The notes beneath the pieces are model-generated. The model did not search any database and had not been told where the DNA came from. It was given only the letters and a program-made list of their open reading frames with translations. DNA of 64,000 nt from JADKAV01 sp037045455 (GTDB lineage: Bacteria; Actinomycetota; Actinomycetes; S36-B12; UBA10799). The DNA lies in assembly GCA_037045455.1 (NCBI GenBank), contig JBAOIN010000016.1, forward strand, positions 372,001-436,000. Direction: 5' to 3'. Each line of letters opens with the position of its first letter. The stretch's first letter is position 1. Positions 28,982-38,543 of the stretch are shown here, piece by piece. The position numbers were made by a program, and so were the translations under genes.

Positions 28982-31900
28982 CCCTCGCCAGCGAGGCCAC
29001 TCCCGCCCAGGAACTCAACCAGCGAGTTGCCGCCGAGATCCCGCGCCGCCGCTACGTGCCCGGGAAGGGCTGGCGGGCCCACGTGCCCAACGTGCTGCGG
29101 ACGCTGCTGCTCATCGTGGCTCTCTTCAGCGCCGTCACGGCCGTGCTGCCGGCCCTGGCCCGCGCCTGGCAGCCCGCCCGCGACGTGATCGAGATGGTGT
29201 TCGTGCCGGCGCCACCGAACCTGGCGTGGGCCGCGCTGCTGGTGATTTTCGGATCGGCGCTAGGCAAGCGCAAGCGCTCGGCCTGGTGGTTCATGGTCGT
29301 GATCCTGGTCCTCGGGATGATCGAGTCAGTTTCCCTGCTGGCGGACGATGCGTCGTCGCGGTCCAAGGAATCCGATCACGCTGGTGACGTCGCTGATCCT
29401 GCTGGCGATCCTGATCCTTGCCCGCAAGGAGTTCTTCGCGATCGTGCGGCGGCGCAACATCGTCATCGCGATTGCGACGTTGATCATCGGTTTTGCTATA
29501 GCGATACCGCTGGGCTGGGCACTGGTGGAGGCGCTGCCCGGCTCAGTCGCACGCACCGACGCGCTGCCGTACACCGTGCTGACCGAACTCGGTGGCTTGG
29601 GCGACCCGGCCAGCACCGGGATCACAGGTCGGGCCACCCGGCCGGTGCCGTTCCTGCTCGGCACGCTCGGCACGCTGGTCTACGTCGCGTTCGGCCTGGC
29701 GTTGTTCCGCACCTATACCAAGGACAAGCAGATCTCCGGTGAGGACGAGGTCGCGCTGCGCAGGATGCTGCACGAGCACGGCGACCGCGACTCGCTGGGT
29801 TACTTCGCCACTCGCCGCGACAAGTCGGTGATGTGGTCGTCATCGGGCAAGGCCGCCGTCACCTACCGGGTCGTCAATGGCGTGAGTCTGGCCAGCGCCG
29901 ATCCCATCGGCGACCCGGAATCGTGGCCCCCCGCGATCGAGGCCTGGCTGGAGGAGGCCCGCCACTTCGGCTGGGCGCCGGCTGTCATGGGAGCTTCGGA
30001 GCAGGGTGCCGAGTCTTACGTGCGAGCTGGCTTAGAGGCGCTGTCGCTGGGCGATGAGGCGATCATCGAATTCAGCCAGTTCACCCTGGAAGGCCGCCAC
30101 ATGCGCGCGGTCCGGCAAGCCGTCAATCGCCTCGAGCGCGACGGGTACACCACGCGGGTGCGCCGGCACCGTGACGTCCCCGAGGACCAGATGGCTCAGG
30201 TCATCGCCGAGGCCGATCGCTGGCGCGACACCAACAACGAGCGCGGCTTCTCGATGGCGCTCGGCCGGCTCGGCGATCCGCTCGACGGCGACTGCGTGCT
30301 GACCGAGATCTTCGATGCGCAGGGCGTGCGGCAGGGTTTGCTGTCGTTCTCGCCGTGGGGCACACGTGGCATCTCGCTGGATCTGATGCGCCGCGATCCC
30401 GGGTCCGAAAACGGCGTCATGGAGATGATGGTCGCCGCGACGGTGGAGGCCGGACCGGTGATCGGGGCCGAGCGGCTGTCGCTGAACTTCGCGGTCATGC
30501 GCGCGATCTTCGAAGAGGGCGCGAAGATCGGCGCGGGTCCGGTGATGCGGGCGACCCGTGGTTTCCTGATGTTCGCCAGCCGCTGGTGGCAGCTGGAATC
30601 GCTGTACAAGAGCAACGAGAAGTACGAGCCCGAATGGGTGCCGCGCTACTTGCTGTTCGAACGGTCCGGGGACCTGCCCCGGGTCGGGATCGCGGCAGCG
30701 CTTGCCGAAGGTTTCCTGGAGAAGCCGCGGGTGCCGTTCACCGGGCGTGGCCGGGAGTCGCTGGCCGACGGTGTGGCCGGTTCGCCCACCGCGTTGTGGG
30801 CCCCGGTTGCCGCTGAACTCGAGACCGCCGACGCGCAGACCGAGAGCTGGCCGGAACGCAAACTGCCCGAGCAGGAACTCGTCCGGCGCGAGAAGTTGCA
30901 GTTGATGCGCGATCGCGGCGTCGATCCCTACGCGACCAACTTCGACCGTACGGACATGATCGGTGACCTCCGCGAACGGTTCGCCGATCTGGAAGCCGAT
31001 GCTCGTACAGGCCAGACCGTGCGGATCGCCGGGCGGGTCATGCTCAACCGGGTCACCGGCAAGCTCGTCTTCGCGCAGGTCAAGGACTGGTCGGGTCAGA
31101 TGCAGGTCATGCTCTCGCTGGCCGAGGTAGGTCAGGAGACGCTGGACCGCTGGAAGCACGAGGTGGATCTCGGGGACCATGTCGGGGTCGTCGGTGAGGT
31201 GATCACGAGCAAGCGTGGCGAGTTGTCCGTCCTGGCCCGCGAGTTCGTCGTGACGTCCAAGTGCCTGGTGCCGCTGCCCGACAAGCATGCGGGCCTCACA
31301 GACCCCGAGGCACGCACCCGGCAGCGCTACGTCGACCTGATCGTCAACGACGCGTCCCGCGAGATGGTGGCGCTGCGTTCGACGGCGATCCGCGCTTTGC
31401 GGGAGTCGCTGTGGCGCCGGGACTTCCTCGAGGTCGACACGCCGATGCTGCAGACCGTCCACGGCGGGGCCAACGCGCGGCCTTTCGTCACCCACATCAA
31501 CGCCTACGACATGAAGCTCTACCTGCGGATCGCCCCGGAGTTGTTCCTCAAGCGGTTGCTCGTCGGCGGCGTCGAGAAGATCTTCGAGGTCAACCGCAAC
31601 TTCCGCAACGAAGGCGCCGACGCCAGCCACAACCCCGAATTCAGCAGTCTCGAGATCTACGACGCCTATGGCAGTTACGAGACCATGCGGGTCCTGACCC
31701 GCGATCTGATCATCGAGATCGCCACCGCTGTGTACGGAGCTCCGATTGCCCGGCGGCCCTTGCCCGACGGTGGCTTTGAAGAGGTTGACCTGTCACCCGA
31801 GTGGCCGACGATGACCGTTCACGAGGCGGTCAGCCGCAAGCTGGGCGAAGAGGTCACGGTCGACACCGCCGAGGAAGTCCTGCGGGGGTACGCCAACCGC

Positions 31901-32341
31901 TTGGAGATCCCGGTCGAGCCACAGTGGGACGCCCCGACTGTCCTGCTGGAGTTGTACGAGCACTTGTGCGAAAGCACCACGACCTTCCCGACGTTCTACC
32001 TGGACTTCCCGACCGAGGTCTCGCCGCTGACCCGCAAGATGCCCGGGGAGCCGCGACTGGCCGAGAAGTGGGACCTGGTCGGCTGGGGTGCGGAACTGGG
32101 CACCGCCTACACCGAATTGATCGACCCATTGGACCAGCGCGACCGCCTTGTGGCGCAGAGTCTGCTGGCCGCGGCTGGCGACCCAGAGGCGATGGAGGTC
32201 GACGAGGACTTCCTGCGGGCGCTGGAGTACGGCATGCCGCCGGCGGGCGGGCAGGGCATGGGTGTGGAACGGGTGATCATGATGCTGACCGGCCAGAACA
32301 TCCGCGACACGATGCTGTTCCCGCTGGTCAAGCCTGAGTGA
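28978..32341 (+). CDS. lysX: LysX: lysyl-phosphatidylglycerol synthase fused to lysyl-tRNA synthetase (one frame break)
   Basis: About 1121 residues, against 1172 in M. tuberculosis. An N-terminal membrane part has several helices (LRTLLLIVALFSAVTAVLPA and following). A cytosolic DUF2156/MprF-like transferase domain has YFATRRDKSVMWSSSGKAAV. The C-terminal class II lysyl-tRNA synthetase has the OB domain, motif 2 FRNEGADASHNPEFSSLEIY and motif 3 GGQGMGVERVIMML. The enzyme charges tRNA with lysine and transfers lysine to phosphatidylglycerol, lowering surface charge. The frame shifts at about 29350-29375, in the membrane part. The ATG overlaps the preceding stop and has a GGAGGAATT site. Confidence 0.9.
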
Positions 32342-32455
32342 TCGGTGTCTGAGCTCGGCTTCGGCCACCGAACGGCTCTTCACCTGACCTGAACCTTGCA
32401 TTTATCCCGCTGCAACATCGAGCCGGAAGGCTGCAGTTGTGGGAGGGAGCCACAC

Positions 32456-32581
32456 ATGACCACACGATTGACCGCCGTCGCCAGTCTCGCGAACGAACTC
32501 GGTCGCATGGCCGTCGGTTTCGCCGGCGACGTTGCGTCGTTGCGACCGTCTCGGCAGAAGTACTTCGAAGACCACTTCTGA
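32456..32581 (+). CDS. 41-residue small protein, unknown
   Basis: MTTRLTAVASLANELGRMAV, then a tail with DVASLRPSRQKYFEDHF. The composition suggests one amphipathic or weakly hydrophobic helix followed by a basic, aromatic tail. A good GGGAGGGAG ribosome site lies eight bases before the ATG, and a dyad element starts 12 bp after the stop, as for the other genes here. It could be a leader or regulator, but I do not recognise it. Confidence 0.5.
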   Translation: MTTRLTAVASLANELGRMAVGFAGDVASLRPSRQKYFEDHF

Positions 32582-32592
32582 TGCCCGGGTCG

Positions 32593-32681
32593 TGTCCGGA
32601 TTCGCAACGCGTTCGCCCAAATGCAGCCGTTCTGGGGCGATTTGCGCCTTCCCAGGCACGAACGCGTTGCAAATCCGGACA
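32593..32681. repeat. Dyad element, family 3 (TGTCCGGAT...GCAACGCGTTCG)
   Basis: The arms are 23 bp at 32593-32615 and 32659-32681, complementary at 22 of 23 positions. The loop contains GCAGCCGTTCTGGGGCGATT. The same family recurs at 41271 with the same total length of about 90 bp. Confidence 0.92.
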
Positions 32682-32718
32682 GCCGTCGGTCCTGCCAACC
32701 CCGCAAAGTGGCCGTGGT

Positions 32719-32724
32719 TAGCCT
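32719..32724 (+). promoter_or_regulatory. -10 box of the lipoprotein gene, leaderless
   Basis: TAGCCT, then GGAATC, then the GTG at 32731. No Shine-Dalgarno. Confidence 0.5.
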
Positions 32725-32730
32725 GGAATC

Positions 32731-33255
32731 GTGAAGAAGACCCTGTTGGCCGCTGCGCTCCTGGTGCTCGCCGGCTGTTCGCAGACTGCCGACGAGCCGC
32801 AAGCCGGGACATCGGGCAGCGTGGCCGTGCCTACCCCTGTCGAGACGACCGTGGAACCCACCACGCCCGCGCCGCAGACCACAACCGCTGCGCCGGCCCC
32901 AACGCCGACCACTCCGAAGCCGAAGGACACGGCCACGGGGCCCGGTGACACCACGTTCTGCGATTACTTGGAGAAGACTGCGGACGCCGCTCAGCAGGTC
33001 GAGGATCCGGCGCAGTTCGTCAAGCTTGTCCAAGGCGCCCAGGCGTTGGCTCCCGGCGCGATCTCCGACGACCTCGCGCTGTACGCCCAGTCCGTGCGCA
33101 AACTCGCCCAGACCGTCACCGGCACCCCCGCCGAGGCGGCCAAAGCGGACAAGTGGCTGTCCCGCAACGACGCCGCGATCCAGCAGGCCGAGGACAACTT
33201 GAACAGTTACAGCGAGTCCACCTGCGGCCGGTCGTTCATCACCGGCGAGGGGTGA
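32731..33255 (+). CDS. Small secreted lipoprotein, unknown function
   Basis: 174 residues. The signal peptide MKKTLLAAALLVLAGC (initiator GTG) ends in a lipobox with the lipidated cysteine at 16. A low-complexity Thr/Pro/Ala linker follows (about 25-70), then a helical domain of about 100 residues with two cysteines (FCDYLEKT and STCGRSF) likely to form a disulfide. No family recognised. It is probably anchored to the outer face of the membrane. Flanked on both sides by dyad elements of families 3 and 1. Confidence 0.8.
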   Translation: MKKTLLAAALLVLAGCSQTADEPQAGTSGSVAVPTPVETTVEPTTPAPQTTTAAPAPTPTTPKPKDTATGPGDTTFCDYLEKTADAAQQVEDPAQFVKLVQGAQALAPGAISDDLALYAQSVRKLAQTVTGTPAEAAKADKWLSRNDAAIQQAEDNLNSYSESTCGRSFITGEG

Positions 33256-33279
33256 TTCGGGAGTTCTGCGCAAGCGACC

Positions 33280-33347
33280 GATCCGTGAGCATTCCGGGCA
33301 TCCGTTAGCGTCAGGGACGATTCGTGGCGCCCCGGGTGCTCACCGAT
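33280..33347. repeat. Dyad element, family 1
   Basis: Left arm GATCCGTGAGCATTCCGGGC runs into ATCCGTTAGCG. The right side CCCGGGTGCTCACCGAT is its partial complement. Tandem gap between lipoprotein and phosphatase genes. Confidence 0.85.
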
Positions 33348-33411
33348 TCGCCGCGCCACCACCACGCCCTGGCCGCCCCGCGGATGTCGGCGGCTGTGAA
33401 AGCATGACCGC

Positions 33412-34197
33412 ATGCCTTGGGCGCCGCGCCGGATCTCGCTTTCGACCGTAGCCAACCTGCGTGACGTGGGCGGGGCACCGATCGCTGGAGGTGGTGCCAT
33501 TCGCGACGGGGTGCTCTTCCGTTCCACGCAATTGGCCAGTGTGTCGCCGGCGGATCGCGAAGCGCTCAAGGAGTTGAAGCTCGGACTGGTCGTGGATCTG
33601 CGCACGTCCTTCGAGATCGAACTGGCCCCCGACGTCAAGGTGGCTGGCGAGTACCTCTGGCTTGACGTCCTGCGTGACTCGGTCCTGGCATCACAAGCCA
33701 GCATGGACGACATCTTCACCGATCCCGGCAAGTTCGCCCAGATCCTCTCCGACGGGACTGCGGATGCGTTGATGCGGCAGGCATACCTGGACATCGTCGA
33801 TCTGCCGAGCGCGCACGAAGCCTACGGCCGGTGGCTGCGCGATCTCGCGTGGATGCGAGTGCCCGCCCTGGTGCATTGCACGAACGGAAAGGACCGCACC
33901 GGGTGGGCGGTGGCGTTGGCGCTGCTGTCGGTGGGGGTCAGTCAGGACGACGTGATGACCGACTACCTCACGACCAACGATCAGTACCTGCCGGCGTTGG
34001 AGTCGGTCTTCGCGCAGGTCGCCGCGCATGGTCTTGACCCGGCACTGCTGCAACCCGTGCTGGGCGTGCGCGAGGAGTACCTCGGGACCGCTCTGGAGCG
34101 GGTTCGCGCTCTCGGTGGACTGGATTCCTACCTGGCGCTGATCGGGATTGGCGACGACGATCGGCAAGCGCTGGCGGACTGGCTGGTCGGGGAGTAG
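33412..34197 (+). CDS. Tyrosine/dual-specificity protein phosphatase (PtpB-like)
   Basis: 261-residue phosphatase of the Y_phosphatase3 family that includes mycobacterial PtpB. Early motif NLRDVGGAPI near residue 18 is followed by LVVDLRTSFEIE and the catalytic P-loop HCTNGKDRTG near residue 160, with the nucleophilic cysteine and arginine intact. It hydrolyses phosphotyrosine, and some relatives act on phosphoinositides. No signal peptide. The ATG at 33412 has AAGCAT six bases upstream. Followed closely by a convergent small gene. Confidence 0.85.
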   Translation: MPWAPRRISLSTVANLRDVGGAPIAGGGAIRDGVLFRSTQLASVSPADREALKELKLGLVVDLRTSFEIELAPDVKVAGEYLWLDVLRDSVLASQASMDDIFTDPGKFAQILSDGTADALMRQAYLDIVDLPSAHEAYGRWLRDLAWMRVPALVHCTNGKDRTGWAVALALLSVGVSQDDVMTDYLTTNDQYLPALESVFAQVAAHGLDPALLQPVLGVREEYLGTALERVRALGGLDSYLALIGIGDDDRQALADWLVGE

Positions 34198-34208
34198 GCC
34201 GCGCGCCC

Positions 34209-34409
34209 TCACGCCGAACGGCGGTTGCGTTCCTGCTGCTTCCACAGGTCGTGCAGTGTCTCGGCAACCCAGTCGTGGCACTGCGCTTCCGAATCGGCGA
34301 GCAGGAGGGCTGACTCCACGCGCGCCCGCTCGAGGTCACCGGCGCGCAGCATGCGCCGGATGTCCCATAGACGGCCGTCGAACTCGATGTGGCAATCGCT
34401 GGTGCTCAT
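34209..34409 (-). CDS. 66-residue hypothetical protein
   Basis: MSTSDCHIEFDGRLWDIRRM and a second half rich in Leu, Ala and Glu (RAGDLERARVESALLLADSE) ending in WKQQERNRRSA. It is predicted almost wholly helical and may be a small adaptor, but I recognise no family. The ATG at 34409 is chosen because CATCCT lies six bases upstream. Longer starts would run into the dyad element at 34499. Confidence 0.55.
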   Translation of the reverse strand: MSTSDCHIEFDGRLWDIRRMLRAGDLERARVESALLLADSEAQCHDWVAETLHDLWKQQERNRRSA

Positions 34410-34498
34410 GGCAGCAGGATGAGGGCAGGGTCTGACAAAACCTCTGCGCCACGCCGCGGCAGGGCAAATCCGTCCGAGTGGTGTATGCCCTCGAGGTC

Positions 34499-34586
34499 GA
34501 TCTGTGAGCATTCCGGGTATGGGTTAGCGCGCCGGACGCTCAAAACCCGTCCGCGGTGCTCACGGATGCCCGGTATGCTCACCGAT
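34499..34586. repeat. Dyad element, family 1, overlapping the 3' end of ackA
   Basis: Left GATCTGTGAGCATTCCGGGT with GGGTTAGCG. Right GCTCACGGATGCCCGGTATG followed by CTCACCGAT. The right arm is read by ackA as its last codons and its stop. Confidence 0.87.
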
Positions 34587-35762
34587 TCGGCCAGGTGACG
34601 CCAGTGCCCGCAGCGCCTCCCGGGCGATCTCCTGCTCCTCGTCGGTAGGCACCACGAGCACCCGAACCGGGCTGTCCGCAGTGGCGATGTCGGCCAGGCC
34701 GCGGGCGGCACAATTCGCTTGTTCGTCCAGCTCGATGCCCAACCCGGCAAGCCCCGCGCACACCGCCGCCCGGACGGTTGCATCGTTCTCCCCGACGCCG
34801 GCCGTGAACACCACCGCGTCCGCTCCGCCCAGTTCGACCAGGTAGGCGCCGACGTAGTGCCGGATGGCGTGGACGTACACGTCCAGTGCAGCGCGCGCAG
34901 CATCATCCCCGTCCGCGATGGCGGCGTGGACCTGACGCAGGTCGTTCTCTCCAGCCAGTCCCTTCATGCCCGAGCGTTTGTTCAGCAGGCCGTCCAGCTC
35001 ATCGACAGTCATGCCGCCGCGCAGCAGATGTAGCAGAACGCCGGGGTCGATGTCGCCGGTCCGTGTTCCCATCACCAAACCGGCCAACGGAGTCATGCCC
35101 ATGGACGTGTCGACACTGCGGCCGCCATGCACCGCACACGCGGATGCGCCGTTGCCCAGGTGCAGGGTGATGACCCGCGCTGCCTGCGGGTCCAGACAGA
35201 GGTACTTCACCGCGACTCGGCTCACAAAGGCGTGGGATGTCCCGTGGAAGCCGTACCGCCGGATCCGTTCGGCGTCGGCCACGGAACGCTCGAGGCCGTA
35301 ACGGTAGGACGACTCGGGCATCGTCTGGTGGAAGGCCGTGTCGAAAACGGCGACGTGGGGGACCTCCGGGTAGGCCTGCATCGCCACGTCGATTCCGAGC
35401 AGGTTCGCCGGGTTGTGCAACGGCGCCAGAGGGATGCACGCTTCGATCGCCGCGATCACTTCGCGATCGATCACGGCCGGGGCGGCGAACCGGTCTCCGC
35501 CGTGCACCACTCGGTGCCCCACTGCGGTCAAGGCCGCCTCCGGGATCGGGACGGTTGCGTCGAACGCCTCAGCCATCGCCGCGAAAGCCTCACGGTGGTC
35601 GGCCATGGGCCGTTCGATGACGAGGTCCCCGTGGGTCAGCCGGGACATGTCCTCCCCGATCCGCTCCACAAGACCGCTGGCCAGGCTGGTAGGCCCTGTC
35701 ATGTCCAGGAGTTCGTATTTCAGGCTCGAGGAACCCGAGTTGAGGACGAGGACCAGTGGCAT
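34560..35762 (-). CDS. ackA: Acetate kinase AckA
   Basis: ATP plus acetate to acetyl phosphate, reversible. 400 residues. N-terminal LVLNSGSSSLKYELLD. Acetokinase signatures FDTAFHQTMPESSYRYGL and GFHGTSHAFVSR. HLGNGASACAVHGGRSVDTSMGMTPLAGL, and FTAGVGENDATVRA near the C-terminus. The last nine residues RIGEHTGHP and the TGA stop are encoded by the family-1 dyad element, so the natural C-terminus has probably been replaced or extended. The ATG follows the pta stop directly, so pta-ackA is an operon. Confidence 0.95.
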   Translation of the reverse strand: MPLVLVLNSGSSSLKYELLDMTGPTSLASGLVERIGEDMSRLTHGDLVIERPMADHREAFAAMAEAFDATVPIPEAALTAVGHRVVHGGDRFAAPAVIDREVIAAIEACIPLAPLHNPANLLGIDVAMQAYPEVPHVAVFDTAFHQTMPESSYRYGLERSVADAERIRRYGFHGTSHAFVSRVAVKYLCLDPQAARVITLHLGNGASACAVHGGRSVDTSMGMTPLAGLVMGTRTGDIDPGVLLHLLRGGMTVDELDGLLNKRSGMKGLAGENDLRQVHAAIADGDDAARAALDVYVHAIRHYVGAYLVELGGADAVVFTAGVGENDATVRAAVCAGLAGLGIELDEQANCAARGLADIATADSPVRVLVVPTDEEQEIAREALRALASPGRIGEHTGHP

Positions 35763-37838
35763 TCAGGCCTCCTGCGACTGAATGGCAGTGATCGTGATCG
35801 TGTTGACGATGTCCTTGACGGTGCACCCGCGCGACAGGTCGTTGACCGGCTTGCGCAATCCCTGCAAAATCGGCCCGATCGCTACCGCTCGGGCGGAACG
35901 CTGCACCGCCTTGTACGTGTTGTTTCCGGTGTTCAGGTCGGGGAAGATCAGCACGCTCGCCTGGCCTGCCACTTCCGAGCCAGGCAGTTTGGTGGCGGCC
36001 ACCCCCGGGTCCACTGCGGCGTCGTACTGAATGGGTCCTTCGATTGGGATGTCCGGTCGCCGGGATTGGGCCAAAGCCGTGGCCGCGCGGACCTTTTCCA
36101 CGTCCCCGCCACTGCCCGACGCGCCCGTCGAGTAACTGAGCATCGCGACGTACGGATCCACGCCGAACGCGGCAGCGGTCGACGCCGACGAGATGGCGAT
36201 GTCGGCGAGTTGCTCCGGGGTGGGATCGGGGTTGACCGCGCAGTCGCCGTACACGAGCACCTTGTCGGCCAGGCACATGAAAAACACACTGGACACCACA
36301 GAGACGCCCTCGTTCGTGCGGATCAACTGCAGCGCTGGGCGCACTGTGTCGGCCGTGGTGTGGGATGCGCCGCTGACCATGCCGTCGGCCAGCCCGGACT
36401 TGACCAGCAGCGTGCCGAAGATAGTGACATCAGTGACCGCGTCGTGCGCGATGTCCATGCTCATGCCCTTGTGTCCGCGCAGGTCGCACAGAAGCGCGGC
36501 CATCTCGTCGCGCAACTCCGAGTGCTCGGGGTGGATCAGTGTGGCGCCGGAGAGGGTCAGGCCCATGGAGCGGGCCCGGTCCATGATCGTGTCAGCGTTG
36601 CCCAGGATCGTGAGGTCGCAGATCGAGCGCCGCAGGATTTGGTCGGCGGCGCGCAGGATGCGCTCGTCGTCGCCCTCCGGTAACACGATGCGGCGGCGGT
36701 CCGAGCGGGCCTGTCGCACCAGCCGGTTCTCGAACATCAGGGGAGTGGTCACCGCGGTGTCGGCGATCTGGATCCGGTTGATCAGGTCGCTGGTGTCCAC
36801 CTCGGTCTCGAACAAACCCAGTGCCGCCGCGATCCGGCGGTCGTCCCCGAACCGGATCTGCGGCGTCAGGTTGGCGATCCGGTAGGCCGTCTCGAACGTG
36901 TCACTCGGTGCGAGCAGCAGCGGGGTGACCGCGGAATCCAGACCCCGGGCGAAGGACAACACCCGCACATCCGGCTCCACACCGCCGGTGACGATCACGC
37001 CGCTGATGCTGGGAACCCGGTCGCTGAAACGGGCGGTCAGGGCGGTCAGCAGGACGTCGGCGCGATCGCCGGGGGTCACCAGGAGCACGCCGTCCTGTAG
37101 GCGGTCGAGCAGGTTCGGCAGCGTCATGGCTGCGACCCGGACGCCGGTGACCTCCCGGTCCAGCGATTCTTGCGTACCGATCAGCAGCGTCGCCTTGAGC
37201 TCCGAGTAGATCTGGTGCAGCGACGGCAACTGCAGTGTGGGCTCCTCCGGAATGATCCACACGGGCTGGTCCAGCGGATCGAGGACCGCGCGAATGGCCT
37301 CGGTCTGGTTGGCCTCCACCCGGTTGACGGCGATGCCGAGCAGGTTGACCTCGTGACCCCGCACGGAGTCGCGGGCAGCGTTGACCGCGCCGCGGACCTG
37401 GTCGGGCCGGTGACCGTGGGCGCTGATCACCAGCAGCACCGGGGCGGCCAGGTTGAGCGCCATGGTGACGTTGAGCTCGAACTCGAACGCGGCACTGGCG
37501 CCGGTGTAGTCGGTGCCCTCCACGAGAACGACGTCACATTGCGCCGCGAGGGTGTCGAACTTGGTCATGATCTCGCTGATCAGACTGTCGGCGTCGTGCA
37601 GCGTGCCGACCCCCCGGGTGGCGTCGGTGGTGATCCCGAAGGACTGCTCGTAGGTCTGGGTCAGGCCGTAGCGCTGACGGATCAGGTTGATCGTGTTGTC
37701 CTCGGTGGAACTGCCCACCACTGGCCGGAAGTAGCCGACCTTGGCGGAGTGCCGGCTCAATGCCTCCATCAAACCCAGCGACACCATCGACTTGCCGCTC
37801 GCGGGTTCCATCGACGTCACGTATACGGCTTTGGCCAC
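35763..37838 (-). CDS. pta: Phosphate acetyltransferase Pta (long form)
   Basis: Converts acetyl-CoA and phosphate to acetyl phosphate, working with AckA in acetate overflow or assimilation. 691 residues in the long three-domain form: N-terminal AAA_26/BioD-like domain with YVTSMEPASGKSMVSLGLM, middle DRTGG domain, and a C-terminal PTA_PTB catalytic domain with RIVLPEGDDERILRAA and DLNTGNNTYKAVQRSA. The GTG at 37838 has TAGGCT six bases upstream (37845-37850), so it is leaderless. The frame is intact throughout. Confidence 0.95.
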   Translation of the reverse strand: MAKAVYVTSMEPASGKSMVSLGLMEALSRHSAKVGYFRPVVGSSTEDNTINLIRQRYGLTQTYEQSFGITTDATRGVGTLHDADSLISEIMTKFDTLAAQCDVVLVEGTDYTGASAAFEFELNVTMALNLAAPVLLVISAHGHRPDQVRGAVNAARDSVRGHEVNLLGIAVNRVEANQTEAIRAVLDPLDQPVWIIPEEPTLQLPSLHQIYSELKATLLIGTQESLDREVTGVRVAAMTLPNLLDRLQDGVLLVTPGDRADVLLTALTARFSDRVPSISGVIVTGGVEPDVRVLSFARGLDSAVTPLLLAPSDTFETAYRIANLTPQIRFGDDRRIAAALGLFETEVDTSDLINRIQIADTAVTTPLMFENRLVRQARSDRRRIVLPEGDDERILRAADQILRRSICDLTILGNADTIMDRARSMGLTLSGATLIHPEHSELRDEMAALLCDLRGHKGMSMDIAHDAVTDVTIFGTLLVKSGLADGMVSGASHTTADTVRPALQLIRTNEGVSVVSSVFFMCLADKVLVYGDCAVNPDPTPEQLADIAISSASTAAAFGVDPYVAMLSYSTGASGSGGDVEKVRAATALAQSRRPDIPIEGPIQYDAAVDPGVAATKLPGSEVAGQASVLIFPDLNTGNNTYKAVQRSARAVAIGPILQGLRKPVNDLSRGCTVKDIVNTITITAIQSQEA

Positions 37839-37844
37839 GTAGGA

Positions 37845-37850
37845 AGCCTA
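37845..37850 (-). promoter_or_regulatory. -10 box of pta-ackA, leaderless
   Basis: TAGGCT on the coding strand, six bases before the GTG at 37838. Confidence 0.5.
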
Positions 37851-37899
37851 GAGCCGGGCGCTGGGTGGGTGCGAGCGCGGTCGGCTGCGGATAGAGGTC

Positions 37900-37962
37900 A
37901 GACACGCGCGCAGTTTTGAGCCCGCAGACGCGCGTCCAGGGCTCACAACTGCGTCGTTGTCT
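37900..37962. repeat. Dyad element with CGCAGTTNTGAGCCC arms
   Basis: AGACACGCGCGCAGTTTTGA followed by GCCC pairs with GGGCTCACAACTGCGTCG followed by TTGTCT. The loop contains the small palindrome GACGCGCGTC. Tandem gap between the 37980 gene and pta. Confidence 0.83.
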
Positions 37963-37979
37963 CACCTTCAGTCGAACGC

Positions 37980-38456
37980 TCAACCCACCAACGCCGCCGC
38001 CGACGACACAGCCTGCGCCAGCGTGTCCCGGGGGATGTTCAACTGGTCGGTCAGCCGCACGGCCATGTCGCCGTAGTTCGCGATCGCGACCAGCGTTCGG
38101 CCGGTGATCTGTTCGGGGGCGACTTCGCCTGGTTGCAGGATTCGCAGGATGAGGATCTCGGCATCCGGATCCTCGCCGTCGTTGCCCAGCCGCAGGGTGT
38201 TGCGAACGACCTCGGCGGCGGCGGTTTCGTCCTGGGTGACCGACAGCGCGAGCAAGGCGACGGCGTTGGCGAAGCCCACGGCGGTGTTCAGGACCTGCGA
38301 GGCGTCGAGCGGCTCCTCGAGTGCGTCCCGCAGCGCTGCCGTGACCGGGGAGACCGGCTCGGTCAGGTAGGAGCCGACGACGGTGCCCACCTCGCGGTAG
38401 GTTGCGAGGTCCAGGCGCTGGTCGGTTGCCGCGGCGACGACCTCGAAGTTGCCCAC
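37980..38456 (-). CDS. Hypothetical protein, 158 residues
   Basis: Starts VGNFEVVAAATDQRLDLATY (initiator GTG). Predicted alpha/beta with several hydrophobic stretches but no signal peptide or membrane helix. Segments VLNTAVGFANAVALLALSVT and GRTLVAIANYGDMAVRLTDQ are notable. No family recognised. The start at 38456 is preferred over an upstream GTG because TAGGCT lies seven bases before it (38464-38469). The stop is 18 bp from a dyad element. Confidence 0.6.
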   Translation of the reverse strand: MGNFEVVAAATDQRLDLATYREVGTVVGSYLTEPVSPVTAALRDALEEPLDASQVLNTAVGFANAVALLALSVTQDETAAAEVVRNTLRLGNDGEDPDAEILILRILQPGEVAPEQITGRTLVAIANYGDMAVRLTDQLNIPRDTLAQAVSSAAALVG

Positions 38457-38463
38457 GCTCCGC

Positions 38464-38469
38464 AGCCTA
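38464..38469 (-). promoter_or_regulatory. -10 box of the 37980-38456 gene, leaderless
   Basis: TAGGCT on the coding strand, seven bases before the GTG at 38456. Confidence 0.5.
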
Positions 38470-38543
38470 ATCCGCAGGTCCGTCACCCGCGGTCGACGAG
38501 GTCGTGGCAGGCTGAGCCGTAGTGAGAGCCCAAGGAGGGTGAC

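Noticed and set aside
29600..31630. Long open frame opposite lysX
   Set aside because: Antisense shadow of a fully conserved class II tRNA synthetase.
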